This document shows, piece by piece, positions 48,692 to 56,521 of a DNA stretch of 64,000 nucleotides. A program made the translations under genes and the position numbers. Position 1 is the first letter of the stretch. Each line of letters begins with the position of its first letter. This DNA is from Marinobacterium marinum (GTDB lineage: Bacteria > Pseudomonadota > Gammaproteobacteria > Pseudomonadales > Balneatricaceae). The notes beneath the pieces were generated by a model that had not been told where the DNA came from, did no database searches, and saw nothing but the letters and a program-made list of their open reading frames with translations. The DNA is taken from NCBI RefSeq assembly GCF_013868415.1, contig NZ_JACEMT010000038.1, positions 1 to 64,000 on the forward strand. The letters are read 5' to 3'.

Positions 48692-49675
48692 TCAGTTGTT
48701 GGACTGCAGTGCGGCGTCAATCAACTCAGCACCGATTTCATCCTCAAACCGTTTCCAGACCGGTCGCATCGCATCCACCCACTGTTGACGTTCATCTGCC
48801 GTGATGGCAATCACTTCGGAACGACCGGAGTCGATAATCGCCTGTCGATCCCGGGCAGCCTGCTGATCGGAAATCGCATTACCGTAGGCAATGGATTCAT
48901 CCAGCGCCTTCTGCAGTTCGGCACGCACCTCATCATCCAGCCCGTTCCAGAACTCGGCCGATGTCACCACCAGATAGTCCAGAACACCGTGATTGGTTTC
49001 AGTGATATACGGCTGGACCTCGTGAAACTTCTTCGAATAGATGTTGGACCAGGGGTTTTCGGCACCGTCAATTGCCTTGGTCTGCAACAGGGTAAAAACT
49101 TCGGAGAACGGTTTTTTGAGCGGCACCGCATCCAGCTCTTCAAACTGCGCCTGCAATACATCGGAGGTCATGATGCGAAATTTCTTGCCCGCTGCATCCG
49201 CCGGTACCCGCAGTGGATCGTTGGCCGACAGCTGCTTCATGCCGTTATGCAAATAGCCCAGCCCGACCAGGCCGCGCTTGCGCAAAGAATTCAGCAGTTC
49301 CTGCCCCTGAGCGCTCTGCTGGAAACGGTCAACTGCCGCCATATCCTCGAACAGGAAAGGCAAGTCAAAGATCTGCAGCGACGTAGTGTACTTCTGGAAT
49401 TTGGACAGGGACGGCGCAGCCATCTGCACGTCACCCAGCAGCATCGCCTCCAGCACCTTGTTGTCACCGAACAGCTGGGAGTTCGGGAATACCTTCACTT
49501 CCACCTTGTCTCCCAGACGCTCGGCCACCAGGTCCCGGAATTTCAGCGCCATCTGTCCCTTGGGAGTATTCTCGGCCACGACATGGGAAAACTTCAGTTC
49601 GATCGGGGCTGCCATGGCAAATTGAGCCCCGAATGTCAGCGCCATGGAGGTAATAGCGGCAGTCAGTAAACGCAT
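48692..49675 (-). CDS. dctP: TRAP C4-dicarboxylate-binding periplasmic protein
   Basis: Periplasmic receptor for C4-dicarboxylates. The 327-residue precursor has a signal peptide cleaved after GAQFAMA (about residue 22), then the family features PNSQLFGDNKVLEAMLLGDVQM, the substrate Arg in KFRIMTSDVLQAQF near 165 and the Asn-containing DGAENPWSNIYSKKFHEVQ near 205. GGAGAAATTCCT precedes the ATG. Transcribed from the sigma-54 promoter 100 bp upstream. Confidence 0.95.
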   Translation of the reverse strand: MRLLTAAITSMALTFGAQFAMAAPIELKFSHVVAENTPKGQMALKFRDLVAERLGDKVEVKVFPNSQLFGDNKVLEAMLLGDVQMAAPSLSKFQKYTTSLQIFDLPFLFEDMAAVDRFQQSAQGQELLNSLRKRGLVGLGYLHNGMKQLSANDPLRVPADAAGKKFRIMTSDVLQAQFEELDAVPLKKPFSEVFTLLQTKAIDGAENPWSNIYSKKFHEVQPYITETNHGVLDYLVVTSAEFWNGLDDEVRAELQKALDESIAYGNAISDQQAARDRQAIIDSGRSEVIAITADERQQWVDAMRPVWKRFEDEIGAELIDAALQSNN

Positions 49676-49775
49676 AGGAATTTCTCCAAGTGTTGATAAT
49701 GTTGTTTGCATCTCGGGTCTGCTACCCCTCTGATATTGGGGATGGGGGTAGTCAGCCCGGCACATGGCGATATAA

Positions 49776-49790
49776 GCAAAGCCGGTGCCA
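49776..49790 (-). promoter_or_regulatory. dctP: Sigma-54 (-24/-12) promoter of dctPQM
   Basis: Minus strand TGGCACCGGCTTTGC: perfect GG at -24 and GC at -12 with exact spacing. Start of transcription is expected near 49764, leaving a leader of about 90 nt. DctD is the expected activator. Confidence 0.88.
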
Positions 49791-49865
49791 GACTGTGGAC
49801 CGAATAATCAACAATTGAAATATCTTTTAAATATCAGTGTGTTATGAACTAAAAATCATGTTCTT

Positions 49866-49897
49866 ATCCGCCTGATGACCTCTTTCGATTGGCGGAT
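49866..49897. repeat. Spaced inverted repeat, candidate activator site
   Basis: ATCCGCC and GGCGGAT arms with 18 bp between. It lies 76-107 bp upstream of the -24 element, the usual distance for a sigma-54 activator. Confidence 0.45.
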
Positions 49898-49911
49898 GAC
49901 GACCCAATTGC

Positions 49912-49949
49912 CCGTTCGGAATGGGTGGACACCCACCCATTCCGAACGG
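49912..49949. repeat. Perfect 17-bp inverted repeat with 4-nt loop
   Basis: Left arm CCGTTCGGAATGGGTGG, loop ACAC, right arm its exact complement. No T run follows on either strand, so it is not a standard terminator. It lies 122-160 bp upstream of the dctP -24 box and about 105 bp before the receptor start. Confidence 0.85.
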
Positions 49950-50053
49950 ACTGTCCACTTGTGGCAAATCAGCGTTTTTTAACTTAGGCTCTGTATACTG
50001 TTGTTATCGATTCGCGTCATTCCACAGATCCCGTCAAAACAGGGTGAACTAAG

Positions 50054-51661
50054 GTGCAAAACGGACTTTCCATACAACACAAGGTCAACCTGTCACTGGT
50101 TGCTGTATTTGTGGTTATCCTGTTCAGCTCTCTGACTACCATTTATCGCAGTGAGACCTCACTGGTAGACGAGGTCGTGACGCAAAGCACGCTGAACACC
50201 GCCGACTCCTATTTCGACAGCATCAACATGCTGATGCTGAGCGGCGCCATGGCCAATCGCGGCACTCTGCAGCAAAAAATCCTCTCGAACGACGCCATCA
50301 CCGAAGCCCGCATCATTCGGGGTCAGCAGATTACGGATGTTTATGGTCCCGGCACCGAGGATTCGCACATTGTGGACGACCTGGACCGTCGCGCCATGCA
50401 AGGCGAGCATGTCGTCGTCGAGCTGGATGACGACCAGGGGCACCGACTGACGGTCGTCACGCCCATGCAAGCGCTGGCCGATTACAAGGGCACCAACTGC
50501 CTGCTCTGCCACCAGGTGCCGGAAGGCGACGTGGTCGGAGCGGTGCGCGTGACCTATTCATTTGCCGCCCTGGATCAGCAGGTCAACCACAACCTGATCA
50601 ACGTGGCGCTGATCGAACTGGGTCTGTTTATAGCCGGCATTATCCTGATCAGCCTGTTGCTGCGCCGTATCGTGGTCACCCCGGTCAACCGCCTCGCCGA
50701 CACCATTCACGCGATTGAACGCGACAGTGACCTGCAACTGCGTACCAACGTGTCCTCACACGACGAAATCGGCCGCATGTCCACAGCCTTCAATGCCATG
50801 CTGGACAACATCCATGACGGCATGAAACAGGTCAATCAAACCGTTTCCCGCCTGGCCGACTCGGGCAGCCGTATCAGCCAGGTCGCCACGGGCTCCACCC
50901 AGGCCGTTCACCACCAGCAGCTGCAAACCAGTTCTGTTGCCTCCGCCATGGAGCAAATGGAAGTGGCCACGCGCAGCGTTGCCGCCAGCGCCGAGAACAC
51001 CGTATCGGCTTCCGATATGGCCTTACAGGAAAGCACCGATGGGGCCGCCATTGCACAGCAGGCCATTGCCGCCATCGAGCAGCTGCAACAACACATCGAC
51101 CAGGCAACCGGCGTGATCGAGAAACTGGACAGCCAGAGCCAGAACGTGGGTACGGTGCTGGAAGTTATCCAGAAGATTGCCGAGCAGACCAACCTGCTGG
51201 CACTGAATGCAGCCATCGAGGCGGCCCGTGCCGGCGAGCAGGGACGCGGCTTTGCCGTGGTAGCTGATGAGGTTCGCACCCTGGCCAGCCGAACACACAA
51301 CTCCACCGAAGAGATCAACGCCATCATCACCACCCTGCAAAATGATGCCAAGGATGCGGTCAACGTGATGACTCAGGCCTTGTCAGCGGCGGGAGCGGGC
51401 GTCGAGCAGGTACAACGCTGTAATACGGCACTGACCAATATCAATGAGGAAGTGCGTGTCATCAACGACCTGAACCATCAGGTGGCCAGCGCCGTGCGCG
51501 AGCAAAGCGAGATGGCCGGCAGTGTCGAGCACAGCATCACCGAAATCAGCCGCAGCGCCGACGATACCGCCGAGCGCTCCGAGCACCTGAACCGCGTGTC
51601 GGATGAGCTGGCGCAGCTGGCTCAGCAGCTGGAGGAGATGGTAAACCGCTTCCGTATCTGA
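50054..51661 (+). CDS. Methyl-accepting chemotaxis protein with CxxCH haem c motif
   Basis: A 535-residue chemoreceptor. Layout: helix 1 (about 12-30), periplasmic sensor (31-181), helix 2 (182-204), HAMP (205-260), then signalling domain with the hairpin tip [20 protein letters not shown]. The sensor contains C149-L-L-C152-H153, a c-type haem attachment site, in [15 protein letters not shown], as in haem-binding sensor domains of the Tll0287-like group. No CheR-tethering pentapeptide at the C-terminus (ends VNRFRI). The start is GTG at 50054 with GGGTGA upstream. Ligand could be oxygen, nitric oxide or redox state. It sits between dctPQM and dctBD. Confidence 0.92.
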   Translation: MQNGLSIQHKVNLSLVAVFVVILFSSLTTIYRSETSLVDEVVTQSTLNTADSYFDSINMLMLSGAMANRGTLQQKILSNDAITEARIIRGQQITDVYGPGTEDSHIVDDLDRRAMQGEHVVVELDDDQGHRLTVVTPMQALADYKGTNCLLCHQVPEGDVVGAVRVTYSFAALDQQVNHNLINVALIELGLFIAGIILISLLLRRIVVTPVNRLADTIHAIERDSDLQLRTNVSSHDEIGRMSTAFNAMLDNIHDGMKQVNQTVSRLADSGSRISQVATGSTQAVHHQQLQTSSVASAMEQMEVATRSVAASAENTVSASDMALQESTDGAAIAQQAIAAIEQLQQHIDQATGVIEKLDSQSQNVGTVLEVIQKIAEQTNLLALNAAIEAARAGEQGRGFAVVADEVRTLASRTHNSTEEINAIITTLQNDAKDAVNVMTQALSAAGAGVEQVQRCNTALTNINEEVRVINDLNHQVASAVREQSEMAGSVEHSITEISRSADDTAERSEHLNRVSDELAQLAQQLEEMVNRFRI

Positions 51662-51670
51662 CCTCGGTCA

Positions 51671-51709
51671 TGCCGCGTTCATCCGCCCGAGACGGGGATG
51701 ACCGCGGCA
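51671..51709. terminator. Hairpin between the receptor gene and dctD
   Basis: TGCCGCG and CGCGGCA, extended by TCATCC and GGATGA after one mismatch, around a 11-nt loop. No T run. Lies in the 55-bp gap between converging genes and may end both transcripts partially. Confidence 0.45.
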
Positions 51710-51716
51710 GCGACGA

Positions 51717-53078
51717 CTACGGCTTGTAGTCGTTCTTGTCCAGATCGTGTTTCTTCATTTTGTCGTACAGCGTCTTGCGCGGCAGCCCCAGACTGTGCAA
51801 CGTATCCTTGATCGAACCACCATGACGCTCGAGTTCGATCTGAATCAGCATTTTTTCGAACTGCTCCACCTGTTCCGGCAACGTCAGACTCCCTTCCAGC
51901 GCCGTGATCGGCCGGTTCTCGAAGTCGAAGGTGCAGTTTTCACCCAGCAGCACATAGCGCTCGGCCAGATTGCGCAGTTCACGCACGTTGCCGGGCCAGT
52001 CGTGCACCATCAGGCTGTGCATGCGGGCCGCAGACAACTGCGGGATTTCACGGCCGTAACGGGACGACGCGATCAGGGCAAAGTGCTGAAACAGCAGAGA
52101 AATATCCTCACGCCGTTCCCGCAGCGGCGGAATATCCATCCGCACCACATTTAACCGGTAGTACAGGTCCTCGCGAAAGCGACCTTCCGCTGCCGCCTGC
52201 TTCAGATCGATTTTGGTCGCGGCCACGATACGCAGATCCAGCGGAATAACGTTATTGGAGCCCAGGCGCTCTATCGAGCGTTCTTCCAGAACTCGCAGCA
52301 ATTGCACCTGCAGCGGCAAAGGCATGCTTTCAATTTCGTCCAGAAACAGGGTACCGCCGTTGGCATGCTCGAATTTGCCGATACGCCGGGTTTTGGCATC
52401 GGTAAATGCGCCTGCCTCATGACCGAACAGCTCGCTCTCGATCAGGTTTTCCGGCACTGCACCGCAATTTATCGCGACAAAGTTGTGTTCACGACGCTTG
52501 CCCTGTTCGTGCAGAAAGCGCGCCAGCAGATCCTTGCCGCATCCGGTTTCCGCCTGGATCAGGACATCCGCCGGCATATCGGCCACAGTCCGCCCCAACT
52601 GACGCAGAGCCAGCATGGACGGGGTATTCCCGATAATACGCGGCCCCGGCGCATTCTGGACTTCCAGCGCCTCGCGCAGGTGGCGGTTTTCCAGCGTCAG
52701 CGTGCGCTTGTCCAGCGCCCGCCGTACCACATCCAGCAGCAGCTCGGACGCGAAGGGTTTTTCAATAAAGTCGTATGCCCCATCCCGAATGGCACTGACC
52801 GCCATGGAGATGTCACCATGCCCGGTAATCAGAATCACCGGCAGATCGGCGTCAATGGCACGCACACGCCGCATCAACTCAAGGCCATCCAGACCGGGCA
52901 GGTTGATATCGGTCACCAACACTCCCGGCCAATCGGCATCAATCAGTTCCAATGCGGGTTCGGCACGCTCCAGCGTTGTCACTTCATGACCCGCCAGTTC
53001 CAGCGTTTGCCCCGCCGCCATCCGGATATGGTGTTCATCATCGACCAGGATCACGGGGGAAGGAATCGGTTCAGACAT
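51717..53078 (-). CDS. dctD: C4-dicarboxylate sigma-54 response regulator
   Basis: Activates sigma-54 transcription of dct genes when phosphorylated by DctB. The 453-residue protein has a receiver domain with Asp57 (VLVTDINLPG), an AAA+ domain with Walker A as AETGCGKD (176-183), GGTLFLDEIES as Walker B, and a Fis-type helix-turn-helix at the end (IKDTLHSLGLPRKTLYDKMKKH). The sigma-54-contact loop reads GAFTDA (223-228) instead of the usual GAFTGA. AGGAG precedes the ATG at 53078; dctB overlaps by 8 bp. Confidence 0.93.
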   Translation of the reverse strand: MSEPIPSPVILVDDEHHIRMAAGQTLELAGHEVTTLERAEPALELIDADWPGVLVTDINLPGLDGLELMRRVRAIDADLPVILITGHGDISMAVSAIRDGAYDFIEKPFASELLLDVVRRALDKRTLTLENRHLREALEVQNAPGPRIIGNTPSMLALRQLGRTVADMPADVLIQAETGCGKDLLARFLHEQGKRREHNFVAINCGAVPENLIESELFGHEAGAFTDAKTRRIGKFEHANGGTLFLDEIESMPLPLQVQLLRVLEERSIERLGSNNVIPLDLRIVAATKIDLKQAAAEGRFREDLYYRLNVVRMDIPPLRERREDISLLFQHFALIASSRYGREIPQLSAARMHSLMVHDWPGNVRELRNLAERYVLLGENCTFDFENRPITALEGSLTLPEQVEQFEKMLIQIELERHGGSIKDTLHSLGLPRKTLYDKMKKHDLDKNDYKP

Positions 53079-54966
53079 CGTGGGCTCCTGATTGGCAAAC
53101 ACGCTGTTCCGGCGGTCCCTGCACGGACCGGGGCACCGGCAGTGACAGGGTAAACACCGCCCCGCCCTCGGAATGGTTGGCAGCCGTCAGACGGCCGCCC
53201 AGATTGTCCATGATCCGGTGCGAAATCGATAGCCCCAACCCCAGTCCGTGCCCCTGTTCCTTGGTGGTATAAAAGGGTTCGAACACGCGCTGCAAATCGT
53301 CCGTTGCAATACCGGGTCCCGTATCATGCAGTGACAGCTGCACCCAGCCATCCGACTGCGTCAGGCTGACCTCGATGCACTTCCGGGGACTGTTCTCCAT
53401 GGCCTGCAGCGCATTGGACAGCAGATTGACCAGTACCTGCTCCAGGCGCAGGGTATCACCCAGCACGAAGACCTGTTCCAGCTGCTCCGGCCACTCCAGT
53501 TGCACACCCTGCTGATCCAAACGGCCATACATAATCGACATCGCCCCGTCACACACCTCCTTAAGCGAGGTCGGGACCGGCTGGCCACTGCTCTGCCGCG
53601 AGAACTCCTTGAGCGGATGAATAATCTTGGCCATCCGCTCCGTCAGCCCGGCGATTTCCTGCAGATTGACCTCAGCCCTGGGCGCTTTGCCCAGACGCAG
53701 AAAGGCCGCAGCATTGTCGGCATAATTGCGAATGGCGGTCAGGGGCTGGTTAAGTTCATGGTTGATCCCCGCTGCCAGCTGCCCCAGCACGGCCAATTTG
53801 GCGGTTTGAATCAGCTCGTTCTGCGTGCTGCGGTGCTGTGCCATTTCGTCCAGCAGTCGGGCGTTGGTACGGCTGAGATCTGCAGTACGCTCCGCCACCC
53901 GGGTTTCCAGTGCATCACGGGCCCCCTGCAATTGCTGCACATATTCACGCCGCTCGCGGACAATGCGCCAGCGAGCCTGAATGAATAGTACCAGCAGCAA
54001 GGCCGCCAGACAGGCACATCCGGCCAGTATCGATGCCTGCAATACGGCGTCACTCACCGGCTGCAGACGCGCCATGACCAACACCCTCAGGCCGGTTTCC
54101 GGCACCGGGCGCTGCAGCTGAAGATACTGCTGCCGCACCGATCGTTCGGACACCCCGCCCTCCTGCAGCGTTATCAAGCGAGCCTGCTCATTGAGTATTT
54201 CACTGCGCATCAGCTGCAATGACGACAGTGGGCGATCCAGATAGCGCATACTGTCCACCACCCGTTTCAAATCGGCCGGAGCCAGGGCTTCCAACGCGTG
54301 AAACTTCCACTCGGGACGTGTTGAAATCACGATGATGCCATCCTCGTCGGTGACGGCGAGATCCTGCAGTGGGTCGTTCCAGTCCTGCTCAATGTCATGT
54401 AGGTCAATCTTGACGACGACCACTCCGATTACCTGTGCTTCATCCATAACCGGCCAGGAAAAATAGTAGCCCCGCTGGCGTGAGGTGGTTCCCAGAGCGA
54501 AGTAGCGCCCGGCGCGCCCAGCACGTGCCTGTTGGAAATAGGGACGGAAGCTGAAGTTGAGACCGACAAAACTGCTGGATTTGTACCAGTTGCTGGCAGC
54601 CCGGGTCGTACCGGACGCATTCATCAGATAAATATCCGCCGCCCCGATGGTTTCATTCACCTGTTGCAGGTATTCATTGGTACGTTGAATCCGGTCAGGG
54701 TCCCTGGTCGTCAGCGCTTCATGCAGACTCGAATGCGTCGCCAGCAGACGCGGCAGATCCTTATAACGGTCAAGTTTCTGTTGTACGCTCAAGGCATAGC
54801 GAGCCAGATCCGCTTCTGCCCGTTGTTGCAGTTCCGCCAGCGCCTGCTGACGACTGAAATAGCTCGTCTGTATCAGCACCAGCAGGAACATCACACCGGC
54901 CAGCAGCAAGGTCAAGGGACGATAACGACGCCCGCGGTCAGCCTGCATGCTGGACCCGGTCGGCAT
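53071..54966 (-). CDS. dctB: C4-dicarboxylate sensor histidine kinase
   Basis: Membrane sensor for C4-dicarboxylates. The 631-residue protein has helix 1 (about 17-35), a periplasmic double-Cache sensor region (about 45-305, with SGTTRAASNWYKSSSFVGLNF typical of DctB), helix 2 (about 315-335), a coiled coil, then HisKA with the phosphorylated His in INHELNQPLTAIRNYADNA and an ATPase domain with NLLSNALQAM, DTGPGI and GLGLGLSISH. Partner of dctD, transcribed together. Confidence 0.94.
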   Translation of the reverse strand: MPTGSSMQADRGRRYRPLTLLLAGVMFLLVLIQTSYFSRQQALAELQQRAEADLARYALSVQQKLDRYKDLPRLLATHSSLHEALTTRDPDRIQRTNEYLQQVNETIGAADIYLMNASGTTRAASNWYKSSSFVGLNFSFRPYFQQARAGRAGRYFALGTTSRQRGYYFSWPVMDEAQVIGVVVVKIDLHDIEQDWNDPLQDLAVTDEDGIIVISTRPEWKFHALEALAPADLKRVVDSMRYLDRPLSSLQLMRSEILNEQARLITLQEGGVSERSVRQQYLQLQRPVPETGLRVLVMARLQPVSDAVLQASILAGCACLAALLLVLFIQARWRIVRERREYVQQLQGARDALETRVAERTADLSRTNARLLDEMAQHRSTQNELIQTAKLAVLGQLAAGINHELNQPLTAIRNYADNAAAFLRLGKAPRAEVNLQEIAGLTERMAKIIHPLKEFSRQSSGQPVPTSLKEVCDGAMSIMYGRLDQQGVQLEWPEQLEQVFVLGDTLRLEQVLVNLLSNALQAMENSPRKCIEVSLTQSDGWVQLSLHDTGPGIATDDLQRVFEPFYTTKEQGHGLGLGLSISHRIMDNLGGRLTAANHSEGGAVFTLSLPVPRSVQGPPEQRVCQSGAHDV

Positions 54967-55067
54967 CGGCCCTGAAGCAATTCAAACAGCTCGAAGCTTG
55001 AAAAAAAGCGTGTGCAGCCATACTTTAGTCGTAACCACGACCCTCCACCGACATGAGATCCGAATCG

Positions 55068-56504
55068 ATGCTTAAGCGTACCAAAATTGTAGCCACCCTG
55101 GGTCCCTCCACTGATGCCCCCGGCACTCTGGACGCGCTCATCCGTGCCGGCGTCAACACCGTGCGGCTCAATTTCTCCCATGGCAGCTCTGCCGACCACC
55201 GCCGCCGCGTCGAAGCCGTACGCGAAGCCTGCCGTCGTACCGGCGAATCCGTTGCCCTGCTGGGAGACCTGCAAGGCCCGAAAATTCGTATCTCCCGTTT
55301 CAAGGACGGCCCGATCACACTGAAAGTCGGTGACCACTTCACCCTGGACGCTGCCATGGATGAAACAGCCGGCAACCAGCAGGCCGTCAGTGTCGATTAC
55401 AAGGCGCTGCCCCAGGACTGCGAACCGGGCGATATTCTGTTGCTGGATGACGGCCGTGTACAAATGAAGGTACTGGAAATCAACGGCAGCCGCATTGAAA
55501 CCGAAGTCACTGTCGGCGGTCCGCTGTCCAACAACAAGGGCATCAATCGCCAGGGCGGCGGCCTGAGTGCGGCTGCCCTGACCGACAAGGACAAACACGA
55601 TATCAAGGTGGCAGCAGACCTGGAGATGGATTACGTCGCGGTCTCCTTCCCACGCACCGCCGAGGATCTGGAAACCGCCCGCGCGTTGCTGGAAGCCGCC
55701 GGCAGCCGAGCCGAAATCATCGCCAAGGTCGAACGTGCCGAAACCGTAGCGACTCCGGAGGCGCTGGATGCCATCATCAACGCCTGTGACGGCGTGATGG
55801 TCGCCCGTGGCGACCTGGGCGTGGAGATTGGCGACGCCGAGCTGATCGGCGTGCAGAAGCACATTATCCGTCGGGCTCGCCAGCTCAACCGCGTGGTCAT
55901 CACCGCGACCCAGATGATGGAAACCATGATTCAAAACCCGATGCCGACCCGTGCCGAGGTGTTCGATGTGGCCAACGCCATTCTGGACGGCACCGACGCA
56001 GTCATGCTGTCGGCCGAAACCGCTGCCGGCGCGTACCCGGTGGAAGTGGTGGAAGCGATGACCCGCATCTGTCAGGGGGCCGAGAAACATCAGTTGTCAC
56101 GCCCGGCCCCGGTCGCACCGGACCATCTGTGTACTCGCACCGATGAGGCCATTGCCAGAGCCGCCATGTACACCGCCAACGGAGTGGAGAACATCAAGGC
56201 GATCATCTGCTTGACAGAATCCGGCTCCACTCCGCTGTGGATGTCACGTATTCGCTCCGGCATTCCGATCTTCGCCATGACCCGCAATCACCGCACCATG
56301 CGTCGCATGGCGCTGTACCGTGGCGTCATGCCGATGTTCTTTGATGCCACGGCTGTACCGGAAAACCGCCTCAATGACGAGATTATCGCCGGCCTACAAG
56401 CACTGGACCTGCTGACCAGCGGCGACCGCGTCATCTTGACCCGCGGTGCCTGTATCGGCGAGCATGGCGGCACCAATTCCCTGCAGATTCTGCAGGTGCC
56501 CTGA
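55068..56504 (+). CDS. pyk: Pyruvate kinase
   Basis: Last step of glycolysis: phosphoenolpyruvate plus ADP to pyruvate plus ATP. The 478-residue protein has [20 protein letters not shown], the catalytic [15 protein letters not shown] and [21 protein letters not shown]. PykA type by similarity of N-terminus ([16 protein letters not shown]), so the start at 55068 is preferred over the ATG at 55053. Divergent from dctB. Confidence 0.96.
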   Translation: MLKRTKIVATLGPSTDAPGTLDALIRAGVNTVRLNFSHGSSADHRRRVEAVREACRRTGESVALLGDLQGPKIRISRFKDGPITLKVGDHFTLDAAMDETAGNQQAVSVDYKALPQDCEPGDILLLDDGRVQMKVLEINGSRIETEVTVGGPLSNNKGINRQGGGLSAAALTDKDKHDIKVAADLEMDYVAVSFPRTAEDLETARALLEAAGSRAEIIAKVERAETVATPEALDAIINACDGVMVARGDLGVEIGDAELIGVQKHIIRRARQLNRVVITATQMMETMIQNPMPTRAEVFDVANAILDGTDAVMLSAETAAGAYPVEVVEAMTRICQGAEKHQLSRPAPVAPDHLCTRTDEAIARAAMYTANGVENIKAIICLTESGSTPLWMSRIRSGIPIFAMTRNHRTMRRMALYRGVMPMFFDATAVPENRLNDEIIAGLQALDLLTSGDRVILTRGACIGEHGGTNSLQILQVP

Positions 56505-56521
56505 ACCTGAACAGAGCCGCC

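Larger units (their letters stand above)
49676..50053. other. dctP / chemoreceptor control region
   Basis: A 378-bp gap between two divergent genes. It contains a sigma-54 promoter towards dctP, two inverted repeats placed 75-160 bp upstream of it, and an AT-rich stretch (49800-49860) that could bend or bind IHF. TATACT at 49994-49999 may be a -10 box for the receptor. Confidence 0.6.

Noticed and set aside
53811..54053. Small open frames within dctB
   Set aside because: Shadows of dctB in other frames, with no independent start signals.
54912..56090. 392-codon minus-strand open frame, rich in Gly and His
   Set aside because: Antisense to pyk. Composition is that of a mirror frame and no domain is visible.
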